In this document: one piece after another, positions 24,151 through 36,136 of the stretch
Numbering within the stretch: the first letter of the stretch is position 1
How the letters are laid out: every line of letters begins with the position of its first letter
Origin: Laguncularia racemosa
Lineage: Eukaryota > Streptophyta > Magnoliopsida > Myrtales > Combretaceae
DNA: 64,000 bases
Direction of reading: 5' to 3'
Assembly (NCBI GenBank): GCA_037954665.1
Contig: JBBMOL010000098.1
Location: forward strand, 806,001 to 870,000
Translations under genes and position numbers: made by a program
Notes under the pieces: model-generated
Database searches by the model: none
Told to the model about the DNA's origin: nothing
What the model saw: the letters and a program-made list of their open reading frames with translations, nothing else

Positions 24151-24432
24151 GGAAAAATTAGATTTTAGAAGTTTTTGTAATTATTTTTTCTTTTGTTAAA
24201 TAATGTGATCAAATTCCAAAGTTATAGTATTAATAAAATTTATGTTTTGCAACATTATAGATTACCAACCCTATATTTGCATCCACTTAACACATGCATT
24301 CATTTTCATAAAAAGACGAAGAAAAAAAAATCTAACAAGTTTCAGGTGTTGATCAGATTCCCAGATTCCGAGATAGTGCCTAAATAATTGAATCCCACAA
24401 GAAGTCCATATAACACTCATTCCAGAGCCAAG

Positions 24433-25560
24433 ATGTCAAGCAACAACAACAACAATAATGCCATTGACAATGTTACTGATTAGAGAATGGTTTCATTGGA
24501 ACAAACAATGCAGAACCTTAACAACTAAGTTAAGTTCCTAGTGGAAAGTTTTACTCTCCTTCAATCCACCCAACTAATTCAAGGAGGCCATTTAGGGGGC
24601 TAAAAGGGGAAACCATTTAGGTTTAATCTAACACTTGATGTCGAACCAAAAATGGGACTTTAAACCTCATACCATTATAAAAATCTACAAAGGCAATTGG
24701 AGGAAAGACGAAAAGAGATGGAAAGAAAGCTTTTTCAATAGTTTGCTGGCAAAATAAGAACTTTAGAAGGACTTGATGGATACAAGCCAGTTGGCATCAT
24801 CAACTTAACAATTGTTGATGCTGCTGCTTATCCTAAGAAATTTAAGGTGCTAGAGTTCAAGAAGTATAATGACATTGGATGCCCAAAGATGCACACCAAA
24901 CTGTATGTTCAAAAAATGGGCAAATAGGTACAATATGACCAACTAATGGTGCAAACTTTCCAAAACAATCTCACTAAACCTGTCCTAACTTTGGATACAC
25001 AATGCTAATTTAGTCAAATCAACCATCTGTCAATTATTATTGGAAGGCAAAATCAAAGCATCCTACATTCGAAAAATGCTAATTCTCAAGCCTTGTTACT
25101 TAAAAGGAGTTGAAGAAAAGATGGCATACAAGTGATCCCATTGTTGGTTTATTAGGGCAACATTCGGAGAAGTTCAATTATTTTGTTGACTATTCTATCT
25201 AACTACTGGTCCATGAAGAACCTACCCCAAGTGTTTAGATTTCATATTTTGAAGAAGAAGAAAACCCTTGGAATGAGAAGGAGAATGATCAAATAGTTAA
25301 CATGATAAGATTCAACCTTAAACCAATGATTTTAAAATATTACAAAGAACTTAAAAAGAGTAAATGTCCCAAAGGCTAAGAAATATACTTTCCATGCTCC
25401 CATGGCACCTAAAAACTATAAGGCTACCCATTTAATTATATAATGGTTAATCAAGAGAAACCCTCAAGTTCTATCATTAGACGAATCACTCGATCAAGAA
25501 GGGTTTATAACCTTGAAGAAGAGCCTACAAAAAAAACCTAAATCCAGTTAATCAAGCAAC
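24433..25560 (+). pseudogene. gag remnant of the gypsy element
   Basis: Starts at ATG 24433 with a run of Asn codons. Further on the frame gives PKKFKVLEFKKYNDIGCPK and then YVQKMGK, matching the conserved gag core of Tat-lineage elements (PPKFKxPxFxKYxG..CP..H). At least ten stops and frameshifts interrupt it. Confidence 0.7.
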
Positions 25561-25859
25561 AAAGTTATAAAGCCGGTAATAGAAGAAAAAAGGGGTTGCC
25601 AACTTTTTAAAAGATGATCAAGTCCAATGAGTATAAAATCATGGACCAATTATCAAAAACCCCAGCCCAAATCTCCCTTATGGGTCATTTAATCTCTTTC
25701 GTGCCTCACAAAGAAACCTTGTTTAGAACTTTGAAGGAAGTTAAAGTGCCATAGGAAATGTCTACTAAAAAATTGGGACACATTGTTAATTCCATTTTTG
25801 CTATTGATCATATATCATTTTCAACGGAAGAATTAGGGGAAGAAAGTAATCAACATACC

Positions 25860-26150
25860 AAACCACTTTTCATAGTGGTGAAGTGCAACAACATGATTGT
25901 TTCCTAAGTCCTCATTAATAATGGGTCTTCCCATAACGTATGCTCTTTGGCTACTCTTAACCTACTAGATGTTGATATTGCTAACATCAAACCAAGTTCT
26001 ACCACAATGAGGGCTTTTGATGGTTTTAAGAGGGAAATTGTAGAGAAAATCGACTTAATGGTGGAATTTCGCCTACAATTATTTAGAATACCCTTCCAAA
26101 TCTTAGACATACCAAGGTGCTTCAACTTACTTCTTAGAAGACCTTAGATC
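25860..26150 (+). pseudogene. Aspartic protease remnant of the gypsy element
   Basis: The frame reads NNGSSHNVCSLATLNLLDVD followed by TTMRAFDGFKREIVEKIDL. This matches the retropepsin region in this lineage, where the catalytic motif is usually DNGS; here the catalytic Asp reads Asn, so the enzyme would be dead even without the surrounding stops. The open part ends at 26147. Confidence 0.7.
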
Positions 26151-27185
26151 CATGCAATGCAAGCCATTCCTTCTAACCTCCACCAAAAGGTCAAATTCAT
26201 TTCTAATGGTCTGATTGTCACTATTCTAGGTGAACAAGATTACACTATTTATTAAAAAAAAAAAAAAGTTATACCCTATATAGGAGAAGAAGGCCCAGAT
26301 GATAAGGTGTGTATGATTACTAGTTTTGAGGCATGACAATACAAAAAGGTACAATTTAAGGAAGGTTAAATAAGGACATTTGATCTTGGATATGTCCCTA
26401 CTCCGAAAGAAGAACTTCATATGAGATGTAGGCAAGGCAAAAAGGGAGATAGACTATACAATGCCCCAGTGAATTTTCCACCAATCCAAACAATCACCAA
26501 TCTGACTAGTGCTAAGATGCCGATATCTGCAAATGAAGGTAACTCTAAGAAGCTCACAAACAATAAACAACAAGAATTAACAGAAATATCCCATTGCTCC
26601 CAATCACTCCAAAGTTGGTTTTCTTTTTCTCTAAATAGCAATAGGCTTACTTTAAAGTAAAGGTAGACCATGGTTTAATATTTGTTAAGTTTTATATATT
26701 TTCCATCATTCAATAAGTGTAACCTACACAAATAAAATCAATGAAATCTCAATTCATTTTCTCAATATTGTTCCATCTCTTTTCTTCTACTTATTCATTT
26801 TTCTTTACACATTTATCCAGATCTAATGATGAAAATCAGGAATATCCCACACATGTAGAGGGTAAAAATATTGATATCACCTCTAACCCTACTTGGTTAG
26901 TCATTGGGGATGATATTGATGACCATAAAGTGATTTAAGAGAACTGGCAAAGATATGAGCAGGGTAGAAGTTTCATTGATGAGCTAATTGAAACAATCAA
27001 CTTAAGAACTGAGGATAACCTTAGAAATCTTAAGATTAGGAGCAACCTTAATGATGAACAAAAAGGAAGGTTAACCGAGCTATTATCTAAATACCTTGAT
27101 GTACTCATATGGTCTTATGAAGATATGATGGGACTTAACCCATCAATCATAGTTCACAAGCTACCTACACAAGAAGATATCAAAC
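26151..27185 (+). pseudogene. Degraded protease-RT spacer of the gypsy element
   Basis: Continues the pol region with stops. Around 26880-27120 it reads like the segment just upstream of reverse transcriptase (for example LLSKYLDVLIWSYEDMMGL and PSIIVHKLP). Open frames on the minus strand at 26226-26671 are shadows. Confidence 0.5.
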
Positions 27186-27189
27186 CCAA

Positions 27190-27800
27190 AAAACAAAACT
27201 TAAGACAATTTTAACATGATATTTTACTAAAAATCAGAAAAGAAGTCAAGAAATTATTGAAAGTTAGATTTATTGAGGTATCAAATTATCTTGAATAGGT
27301 AACTAACATATTCCCTGTAATAAAGAAGAATAGGAAAGTTCGCATATGCATAGATTTGCAAGACTTGAATCAAGCAACACCAAAAGATAATTTCCCGTTA
27401 CCCCACATAGATGTCTTATTAGATAATACAATTGGAAACCATCTTTTCTCATTCATGAGTGGTTTCTCAAGGTATAACCAAATCAAGATGTCGGAAGAAG
27501 ATAAGACCAAGACAACCATAATTATAACCTAGGGCACCTTTTATTATAAAGTTATGCCCTTTGGTCTTAAAAATGCTAGGGCAACATATCAAAGAGTGAT
27601 GGTCATGTTATTTCATGACATTATGCACCAAGAGATTGAGGTGTATGTTGATGACATGATTGCTAAATCCAAAGAAGAAGAAGACCATATAGATACTTGG
27701 AAAGAGTTGTTTGAGCAGTTAAGGAAATACCAACTAAAACTTAACCAAAAAAAAATGTATTTTTAGAGTTACCTTTGGGAAACTACTGGGTTTTATGGTC
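27190..27800 (+). pseudogene. Reverse transcriptase remnant of the gypsy element
   Basis: Recognisable RT blocks: VRICIDLQDLNQATPKDNFP, MPFGLKNARATYQR and YVDDMIAKS, the last carrying the catalytic YxDD. Stops occur at several conserved positions (for example before GTFYYKVMPFGL). The longest open piece is 27554-27766. Confidence 0.85.
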
Positions 27801-27939
27801 AGTTAAAAGGGCATAGAGGTGGACCCAAATAAAGTCAAAGTGATACTAGAAATGCCACCTCCACACACACTTAAAGAGGTCAAAGCACTACCGGGGCATC
27901 TAAATTACATCGCTTAGCTTATCTCATAGCTCACAAATA

Positions 27940-28400
27940 AATGTCACCCCTTGTTCAAACTACTAAAGAAAAATGCCACCATAGAGTGGAACGAAGAATG
28001 TGAAGAAGCTTTCATGGAAATCAAGTAATATATCATGAATTCTCCTAGATTAGTGGCTCCTAAACTTAGAAAGTCATTGTTCTTATACCTGACAACACTA
28101 CCTAAATCTATGGGGTGTATACTTGGCCAGAAGGACGAAAGGGGAAGAGAACAAGCCATTTACAACCTGAGTAAGAAATTTATCGAAGGGGAACAAAAAT
28201 GCTTAGAAGTAGAAAGGATGTGTTGTGCATTAGTTTGGGTTATGTATTGACTTAGACAATATACACTACTATTCAATTGAATTATTAACAAGAAATAATC
28301 TCTTAAAGTATTTGGCAAACAAATTAGCTTAACTAAGTGGCAAATGTTATTATCTAAGTTTGACATCACCTATATGAACCAAAGTTCAGTTAAAAGCTAA
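27940..28400 (+). pseudogene. First RNase H region of the gypsy element
   Basis: After the RT the frame gives EECEEAFMEIK, then SMGCILGQKDERGREQAIY and EQKCLEVERMCCALVW, the pattern of the RT-linked RNase H domain of gypsy polyproteins. Stops interrupt it at 28028 and near 28248. Confidence 0.7.
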
Positions 28401-28415
28401 GCTATAGCAGATCAA

Positions 28416-28811
28416 TTGGCTAAACATCCACTTGAAGGAATTTCCCAAGAGCTACAAGTGCAATTCCTAGAAGAAGATATATTGGTAGCTAAAAGCAATT
28501 ATGACTCTGAAACAAAAGAGATTCCCAAATGGAAGTTGTACTTTGATGGAGCTACCAATGTACTTGGCTATGGAATAAGGGCAGTACTAGACTCGCTTGA
28601 AGGTAACCAATTCCCTATAGCAACAAGGCTCATGCTCCTATATACCAACAACATTGCAGAATATGAAGCATGCATTCTAGGTCTCAAAATGGCCTTAGAT
28701 ATAGGAATTCATGAATTAGAAGTACATAGAGACTCCTCACTCATTATTTGTCAAACCCGAGGAGAATATAAGATGAAAGATCCAAAATTGGTACCTTATC
28801 ATCAGAACTGA
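28416..28811 (+). pseudogene. Second RNase H domain of the gypsy element
   Basis: The longest open piece of this element (131 codons). It has LYFDGATNVLGYGIRAVL, then NNIAEYEACILGLKMALD and LEVHRDSSLIICQ, the D...E...D pattern of an RNase H fold. A second RNase H just before integrase is diagnostic of the Tat/Ogre lineage. A stop at 28809 ends it. Confidence 0.75.
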
Positions 28812-29089
28812 TCAAGATTAGTAGGGAAGTTTGAAGGAATCACATTCACATATATATTGAGGACGCATAATCAATTTGTCAATACCCTAGCTACATTAGC
28901 ATCTTTAGCTCAAATATTAGAAAAGGTAGAAATCTAACCTCTCATAATAGAGATTGAAGATAAACTTTCTTTTTGCTTAGCTATTAAAGGAACACAACAA
29001 GATAAGCCTTGATATCATAACGTCAAGATCCTATTTCAAGAAGGCAAGGTATTCAGAAAAGGCTTACTAGATATATAAGTGATCGTTTG

Positions 29090-30060
29090 ACAGCACATTA
29101 TTGAGATGTGTAGATAAGGAAGAAGTAGACACCTTTGTGAAAGAGGTACATAAAAGAATATGTGGTCCTCACATGAACGGCTACATGCTTGCTAGGAAAA
29201 TCATGAGATTGGATTATTACTAGTTAACTATGGAAGCTGATTGCATCAAATACGTAAAGCATTGTCATTTGTGCCAAATTTATGCCAACAAAATAAATGC
29301 CCCTCCTCAAGAACTTTATACACTTTCTTCACCACGGCCATTCTCTATGTGAGGGCTAGACATAATTGGGCCAATTAACCCAAAAGTATTCAATGGTGAT
29401 CGGTTCATACTAGTAACAATCGATTATTTCACCAAATGGGTCGAAGCTTCATCATATACCGATGTTACCAAAAGAGTAGTGGTCAAATTCATAAAAAGGG
29501 ACATTATTGCTCGATATAGATCTTCTAAGTCAATTATTACAAATAATGGCACGAACCTCAACAACAAGCTCATGATAGAATTATGCCAACATTTCAAGCT
29601 CAATCACAAGAATTCCACTCCATATCAATTATAAATGAATTGGGCTATAGAAGCGGCCAATAAAAATATCAAACAGATTATTGAAAAGATAGCCATTACT
29701 TACAAAAACTAGCATGAGATGTGATTATTTGCACTCATGGCCCATCGCACCTCCATCAAAACATCAACAAGAGCTACACCTTACATGGCACTAAAGCAGT
29801 ATTACCGGTTGAAGTTAAGATTCCATCACTCATGGTGTTGTCATAAACTCAACTGAATGAAGCTGATTAGGTGAAAAAGTGGGTTAACCAATTGAACCTA
29901 ATTGATGAAAAGAGGTTAGCAACATTATGTCATGGCTAATGTTACCAACAAAGAATAGCTAGAGCCTTTAATAAAAGAGTGTGACCTCAGTTCCCAAGAG
30001 GGTGACCTAGTTTTAAGAAAGATCCTCTCGAATGTACAAAATCCTATAAGGCAACTTACT
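29090..30060 (+). pseudogene. Integrase remnant of the gypsy element
   Basis: Zinc-binding end HCHLCQIYA, then the core LDIIGPINP and VTIDYFTKWVEA, NNGTNLNN and AIEAANKNIKQII. These mark the DDE integrase core; the second Asp reads Asn (TNNGT rather than TDNGT). Many stops follow, and past 30060 no coding signal remains. Confidence 0.8.
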
Positions 30061-30317
30061 CCTAATTATGAGGAGTCATATTTTGTAAAGAGTGTTATTT
30101 GGAGGGGCATTAATTTTTTCACTTATGGATGGTCTAAATTTAAAGGACCCTATAAATTCTAATGTAGTTAAAATGTACTATCTTTAATGAATCAATGAAA
30201 TCTTTTTTTAGTTTAGTGAAAATGTTAGCAATCATTGGTCTGTTTGCAATCTAATTTTTACCATCCACACGTGAAGTTGATATCCTCGATAGTCTTTGCA
30301 ATTGGATAAATCATCAC

Positions 30318-30806
30318 TAGGGATGCAACCAAGGCGGGTCGTAATAGGATACCCACCCACCTTAACCCGATAAAAACCCTATAAGGTTTAGGATCAAGTT
30401 TAGGATATGAAATAAAACCCAATAGGGTTTAAGATCAGGTTATAGGATTTAGAAAAAACCCAATGGGAAAACCTGGCTTGATGATTTTTTAAAAAAATAA
30501 TAAATTAATATTGTAATTTATAATCAATATATTTTATTTTATTATTATTACATTTTTAATCAATATATTTTTATATTTAATTTCTCTCTTCTTTTCATCA
30601 TAAGTAGATTAATAATAAATTAAATAAATGACATATTAAAATAAGTTAAAGTATGAAAAAAAAAAAGATTTAACAGCCATTTGGGTCAGGTAAAAAAAAA
30701 AAAAAAAACCTATCAAGTTGAGGTGAGTTTTAGGTATATAATTTTTTGCTGGTTTAGGTTTGGGTTTTAATGAACCCATCCCAAACCCGACCTATTTACA
30801 TCCCTA
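30318..30806. mobile_element. hAT-type MITE nested in the gypsy 3' region
   Basis: Terminal inverted repeats: left TAGGGATGCAACCAAGGCGG and right, reverse complemented, TAGGGATGTAAATAGGTCGG. Flanks are ATCATCAC (30310-30317) and ATCATCTC (30807-30814), an 8-bp target duplication with one mismatch. The 489-bp length, 8-bp duplication and this TIR type fit a nonautonomous hAT element. No coding potential. Confidence 0.8.
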
Positions 30807-31199
30807 ATCATCTCTCCTCGTTGATAATTTTTTTCCTCCTTTACTCCTGTTTTGCCTTATGTACTCAAATATGAGGAAAGCTATGAGAAATAAAACAATG
30901 ATAAATAATGAAAACTCTTCAAATACTCCATCACGATTTCACCTTTTAAAAAAGGGAGTTTTATTTGCTATTTTAGGTTAGAGTCCTAAATAACAGGAGT
31001 AGAGATAAATTTGAGCAAAATGAGTTTAAAGGGTTAGAATTCTGAAATAAAAGTAAATCTCAATCTTACACCAGCATGGTTCATCCAATGAGGAAAGAGT
31101 TGATTCAAGGTAGAGGCAAATAAACAGGTGCTTTGAACTTCAAGAAAAGGGTTCATTATTTATGTGCTACCTATAAAACCAAGTAAGAATCTTCACTAG

Positions 31200-32110
31200 T
31201 AAAATACGTCATGTATGGGTAGTAAAATTTAGATATGCCTTAGGTCAATTAACCCACAAAGGCACTTTCTTAAAAAAAACAATCACTTTTTCTAGTTACT
31301 AGTGTGTGTAGGATAGTTAGCCCATATGAGTACTTTCCTAAAATATCATCTTCTAGGATTGTCAATCAATAGAGACACATCCTAGTGTAGGATAATTAGC
31401 TTAGATATGCACTTTCTTGAAACATCATCTTTTAGGATTGCTAGTTTGTAATAGATGCTTTCTTATGTAAATTAGTCAACCCATAGGAGCACTGTCCTAA
31501 AATTCATCTTTTTAGGGTTGCTAATTTGTAATGGATACTGTCAGTCCACATAGGCACTTTTCTAAAATTCATCTTTTTAAGGTTGCTAGTTAGGGAGATG
31601 CTTCCCCATTACAAGTCGGTCACCCTACAGGGGCACTTTCTTAAAATATCGTCTTTTAGCATTGTCAATCTATAGAGACGCTTCCCACTGTAAGTTAGTT
31701 AGCCCAAAAGGGACACTCTACTAAAACATCATCTTTTAGGGTTGGTAGTCTATAAAGATGTTTCCCGTTAAAGGATAGTAAACCCAAATAGATACTTTCT
31801 TGAAACATCATCTTTTAGAGTTCCTAATATGTGGAGACGCTTCCCCATTGTAAGTTAGTCACCACATAAAGGAACTTTTCTAAAATGATATCTTTTAAGG
31901 TTGTTAGTTTGTAAAGACGCTTCCCTCTAAAGGTTTATCAGCTCACATGAGCAATTTCCTACAATATCATCCTTTTAAGATAACTAAACATTCCTAGTAT
32001 TGATTAGTCAGCCTATAAGACTATATCCTAAACATCTCTTCTTAGCTTGCTAGTTCATAGAAATATTTCTAGCATTTATTTGGATAGCTCTTCAAAATAC
32101 ATTCTTAGGC
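31200..32110 (+). repeat. Degenerate 80-bp minisatellite in the gypsy 3' UTR
   Basis: About ten units, each with a form of CACTTTCTTAAAACATCATC, then TTTTAGGGTTGCTAGTTTGT and AGACGCTTCCCC. Anchors recur near 31350, 31427, 31507, 31568, 31650, 31730, 31808, 31890 and 31968, mostly 77-82 bp apart with one shortened unit. It lies between integrase and the polypurine tract. Tandem repeats at this place are known in Tat/Ogre elements. Confidence 0.8.
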
Positions 32111-32178
32111 AAAAATGGTATATCTCATCGGTCTTTGTAATAAAGTTTCCTTCAAACTTCACCCTAAAGAGGGGCAAT

Positions 32179-34054
32179 TATAGACACCCCATGTTTTGTT
32201 TCCTCTAGTATTTTTTATAATAATAATAATAATAATATACAAAAAAAAATGAGTTTATTATTTAGAGCCAACCTAGGCTAGCTTTAAGGAATAAATGCAA
32301 TTTTCTTACATTATAAAACCAAGGTACAAGCCAATAGCCTAATTAGAAATCCACACATCTGCTATCTATGAGACCTGAGATTGATCGCCCTAATGCATAG
32401 ATGTACAAAATGTTTTTTTTCAAAAGAAAAGAAGTGGGCTGAACCCATAACTTCCACTTCTTCAACCCCTAACAACACAGCTAGCTTCTGTGCAAACTTC
32501 CTTCCTAAGCAGCTAGCTTCCCTTTCATTTTTGGCCAAATCTTTTTCACAATTTCACCAAATTAATGGTGAAATTATGAAGATTATATAGCCTTCTATGG
32601 ATTCAAACTCAAAACAAGTCCAAATACATTGCTATCTATAGATAAATTTGTACCTAAAAATGAAGGAAAGTGAGATCACACAAATCATACCCTAATAAAG
32701 CAAAATTGAGTACAAACTAAAGACCACCATTTTGGAAGCTTCCATACTCAATTTTCGATATGAATTAATGTAAAGGAGGTAATTCTCTATTGTAATTCAT
32801 ACACAATCGAATTAAAGCCAAGAATATTCCTCAACCAAATCTCAAAATTCACTCCACAAATTCATGGCTAAAGGAACTTTCAATCTATAATTTGAGCTCC
32901 TATAGTATAAATAGGAGCTTGAGTAAGCCTTCCCATGATAGACAAGAATAGAAAACCACCCATGCCCACTTCCATAAAAGCTATTCCAAAGGTCTCTCTC
33001 TCTTTAAGCTTTTGGTTTCTCTCTCTAGCTCAACTAAGCACTTCCATAACATCAAACTCAAAGTCGCATACACTGAGAGTTCCTATTACCTTCAAAGTCC
33101 CATCCACCCTCTAAGCCACTCAAAACCAACTCCATCTAAACCTACCACCAATGACTAAAAGCTCTAATTCTCCCCCACTGTGAAGCTTCAACTATAACAA
33201 CACCAATAGCCGCATTATCCCCCATCAAGCTATTCTAATAAGCTCTGTTGCTATGACAAGTTGTGTTGGATGTCATTCGAAAACTAGAAGTCTCGATTGT
33301 CTACTATTCCAATCAACTAGTTCCAACTTAGATCTAATCTAACTCAAAGCGAGTTTAAATACAAATTTCACCTAAATTCGAATCCCGTGTGAGTTTGCTA
33401 TCCAAGTTTTTTTTCTCTTTATTTTTTTATTTTTTTTTATTTCCCTTTATTTCCCTTAAAAAATAAATAAATAAATATTTTTTTAAAGAAATTCTAGTTT
33501 TTATATAAAAAAAATTAGAAATTTTAGCTTTTATAAAAAAGTAATTATTTTTTAAGAAATTTTAGTTTTTAAATTTTTTTTAAGTCACTTTAGATTCTAT
33601 AAATTTTTCATAATAAGAAAGAAAAATTTAAAAATTTAGAAAGATAATGCGCAAGAACTATGATAGGTCTAATCCCGAATAGCAAGTACATAGGCACCTA
33701 CATGGCAACATCATCAACAACTAAAAAAAAAAAAAAGGTAGATAGAATAATTTCTTTTTTCTCTTCTATTAAATACTTGGAAAAATAAAGTTAAATTTTG
33801 AAAATTAAAGTAGTAACCATAGTGTTTTAAAAAGATAGTCTCCATATATATATTTCGCAAGATCAATGGCCAAATTAGAATTAATACTACTTTATTAATT
33901 CTAACTTGATTTTTTTCCCGATCACAATCGAGTGGAAACTCCTATTTTCAAAGGTAAATTTTTTTTTCTCTAATCATAATCAAGAGTTTACACTAAATGA
34001 ATATAAGGTTTAGCGTAAATCAAATTAGGAAAAATTAAAAATTTAGACTCAATA
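32179..34054 (+). repeat. 3' LTR of the Tat/Ogre-like element
   Basis: Partner of 18741-20605. It begins TATAGACACCCC directly after the purine-rich tract (32166-32178) and ends CTCAATA before the GAGTC duplication, so the usual CA end is also changed. The open frame at 32381-32590 lies inside the LTR and is unlikely to be a gene. Confidence 0.85.
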
Positions 34055-34059
34055 GAGTC

Positions 34060-35560
34060 CAATATCCCACAACTATCTATAAACATAGAGCATCGAAATC
34101 CTATAAATTAGTAAAATGGGTAGAATTTTCAATTTTGCAACTAAGATGATATCTATATGCTATATCAATCATAGGTCTTACACTAATGGCCTTGAATTGG
34201 GGCAACTCTCATTCACATGGAATTTTAGCTCGTCCTATACTTCTTTAATATTATCTTGCAAAATAAATCTGTTGAGGAGTTAACAAAATCACAGTTTAGT
34301 TAGGAGAATATCTCTCATTGCTAGATATATCCATATAAAAGGATAAGTAAATTATTAACCATATATTATACATGAATAAGTATAGATGATGCAACATCAT
34401 GCGGCTCTTCCAGTAATTAACTATCATTAGGTTTAAGGTAACCTTCTAACCATGGGTTGAGAATTGCAACTTCCACTTTTGTTTGGACCGTTCAACAGCC
34501 ATTACTAATTCTCATGGTGTGACATTTTGGCAGCACATATAATTAAATACATCATCCTCAGGGGACCCCCTGATATCGACATCCCAAGAGATCGAAAAAA
34601 TAATTTCCTTGGCAATCAACACTTCCAAATGCACGTAAGCAGAAAATGGTCTGATAGGCTATAGACTTTACAAAAAAAGGTGACAATTCTCACATCTCTT
34701 AGTTCATAGATGACAAAACAAGATTGCAACTCATGTCATCCTTTTCAGCTAGTATGCAAGCTCAATACATAGCAGAAAACAATGTTCAAGCAATATCATA
34801 TTGTACACTAATATCGAGTCATCGAATCATTGATTATCATTTTCTAGGATAATTCTCATCGTTTGCTAAAGCGAGTATAAGGGTCATAAATATACTTTTA
34901 TGAGCTTAAAATATGGGAGTGTGAAGAATCGTAATTAACCCGTACTTTGCAAATGTGATTGATAATAGGGTAAATCTTATTTTCATATAAAAACTTCATT
35001 TTCCTATATATATATTTGAATAGTTCAGTATAGAAAGTTTTGGGGACAATTTGTTCGGACTATTTTGCACCATAGTCCAAACGTACAAAGGAAATTTGAG
35101 ATTCGTTGGAAGATATTGATATCATTTTAGGTATGACGGGACTGCGAGAAAATATATATTAAAGTGGATTTTCTTTTTGCTGGAAATTTAGCCAAGTCAA
35201 GAGCTTTAATATTTGACAAATCAATAAGATGATAATTGAAGACGAATAATAATAAGATTTAAGTCATAAGGTCGAAATGGAAATACAACAAGGCGCACAC
35301 TTATTCCTCCAACCAATTAGAAAACGTACATGGACTAAAACAACTCGTGATCTGCCTAAATCTCCATATAACGTTGATTTATGAGGATATGATAAATCTG
35401 GATTTGTAGCTTTCAATTTACTTTCTCCTTCTTCTTTTTTAAATTTGTCCTCTTAAATTATTAATATCTGCAATTAATGATTAAGACTACAAAAGCCATT
35501 TACATTACAATAATTCTTATTAGTCATAATCCTCGATAAGCTCGGAAAATCCAATGAAGC
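34060..35560. other. Nothing recognised
   Basis: Mixed sequence of moderate AT content between the gypsy and copia elements. A stretch at 34560-34610 (GGGGACCCCCTGATATCGAC) is locally GC-rich. No gene, LTR pair or RNA was found; a highly decayed transposon is possible. Confidence 0.35.
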
Positions 35561-35695
35561 CACCATGTAAAACCTAGGGGCGGTCGTGATGTCTGGACCT
35601 TAGCTGGCCTTAACAACATCCTCAGCGCCCTGCTTGCATATATCAGGACTTTCACTAAGCACACAATCCCACTAGAGAGGAACTCCGAAATGGCT

Positions 35696-35835
35696 TCAGC
35701 TCTGTGGCGTGGCGTAGGTGGCTAGCTCGATGCAACAGGGACCTTGTTTAGGGCGCTTGTTGATCTTCACTTCATTCATATTGCATGCTTCACGCGCTTG
35801 AATAATCCTCACTGGAGCATTATCGCTGTCCGAAC
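35696..35835 (-). pseudogene. Unidentified open frame split by the copia insertion
   Basis: On the minus strand, DNA left of the copia LTR encodes about 46 residues ending at a TGA (35696-35698), including DSDNAPVRIIQAREACNMN and KRPKQGPCCIELATYATPQS. The composition is balanced and GC-richer than its surroundings, which suggests real or formerly real coding sequence. The matching upstream part lies right of the copia element (40332 to about 40445). Its longest open frame does not join in phase, so an intron or decay lies between. I do not recognise the protein. Confidence 0.35.
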
Positions 35836-36045
35836 TGTTGGCAGAAAATTGAAGATACACACAAGATACGAATTTGGTAGCAATGAATAGATTTGTTTTC
35901 ATTCATATTTATATTATTCAATCATTGTCAATAATGCAAAAATAAGAAAAGATAACCTTAGAACTAAAAAGATAAACTTAAACTTTAACAAACCAAATCT
36001 TCTTAAAAATTTGTTATCCTAAATTCTTGAATCATTCATTTAACA
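35836..36045 (-). repeat. 3' LTR of the copia element
   Basis: Matches the other LTR at about 93%. In element orientation this is the downstream LTR. It begins TGTTAAATGAATG and ends TTTCTGCCAACA on the minus strand. Confidence 0.9.
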
Positions 36046-36136
36046 CTCCCTTTAATTCAAAATCACATACTCCTAACTTCATTGTAAAGAATTAATACTT
36101 GGCTTTGGGAAATAACTTTGTAAATATGTCAGTTAC

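Larger units (their letters stand above)
18741..34054 (+). mobile_element. Ty3-gypsy LTR retrotransposon, Tat/Ogre-like, decayed
   Basis: A 15.3-kb element flanked by perfect 5-bp duplications GAGTC (18736-18740 and 34055-34059). It has LTRs of about 1.87 kb, a primer-binding-site-like TGGCAACTCCATTAGGGA just inside the 5' LTR, and a purine-rich tract AAAGAGGGGCAAT just before the 3' LTR. Internal order is an extra ORF upstream of gag, gag, protease, reverse transcriptase, RNase H, a second RNase H and integrase. An extra ORF, a second RNase H and large size are hallmarks of the Tat/Ogre lineage. Every coding region has many stops, and the LTR pairs differ by substitutions and indels throughout, so the insertion is old and inactive. 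It carries a nested solo-LTR-like repeat and a hAT-type MITE. Confidence 0.88.

Noticed and set aside
31200..32110. CRISPR-like array
   Set aside because: The repeats are diverged and contiguous, with no unique spacers; the region is a retrotransposon 3' UTR minisatellite in a plant genome.
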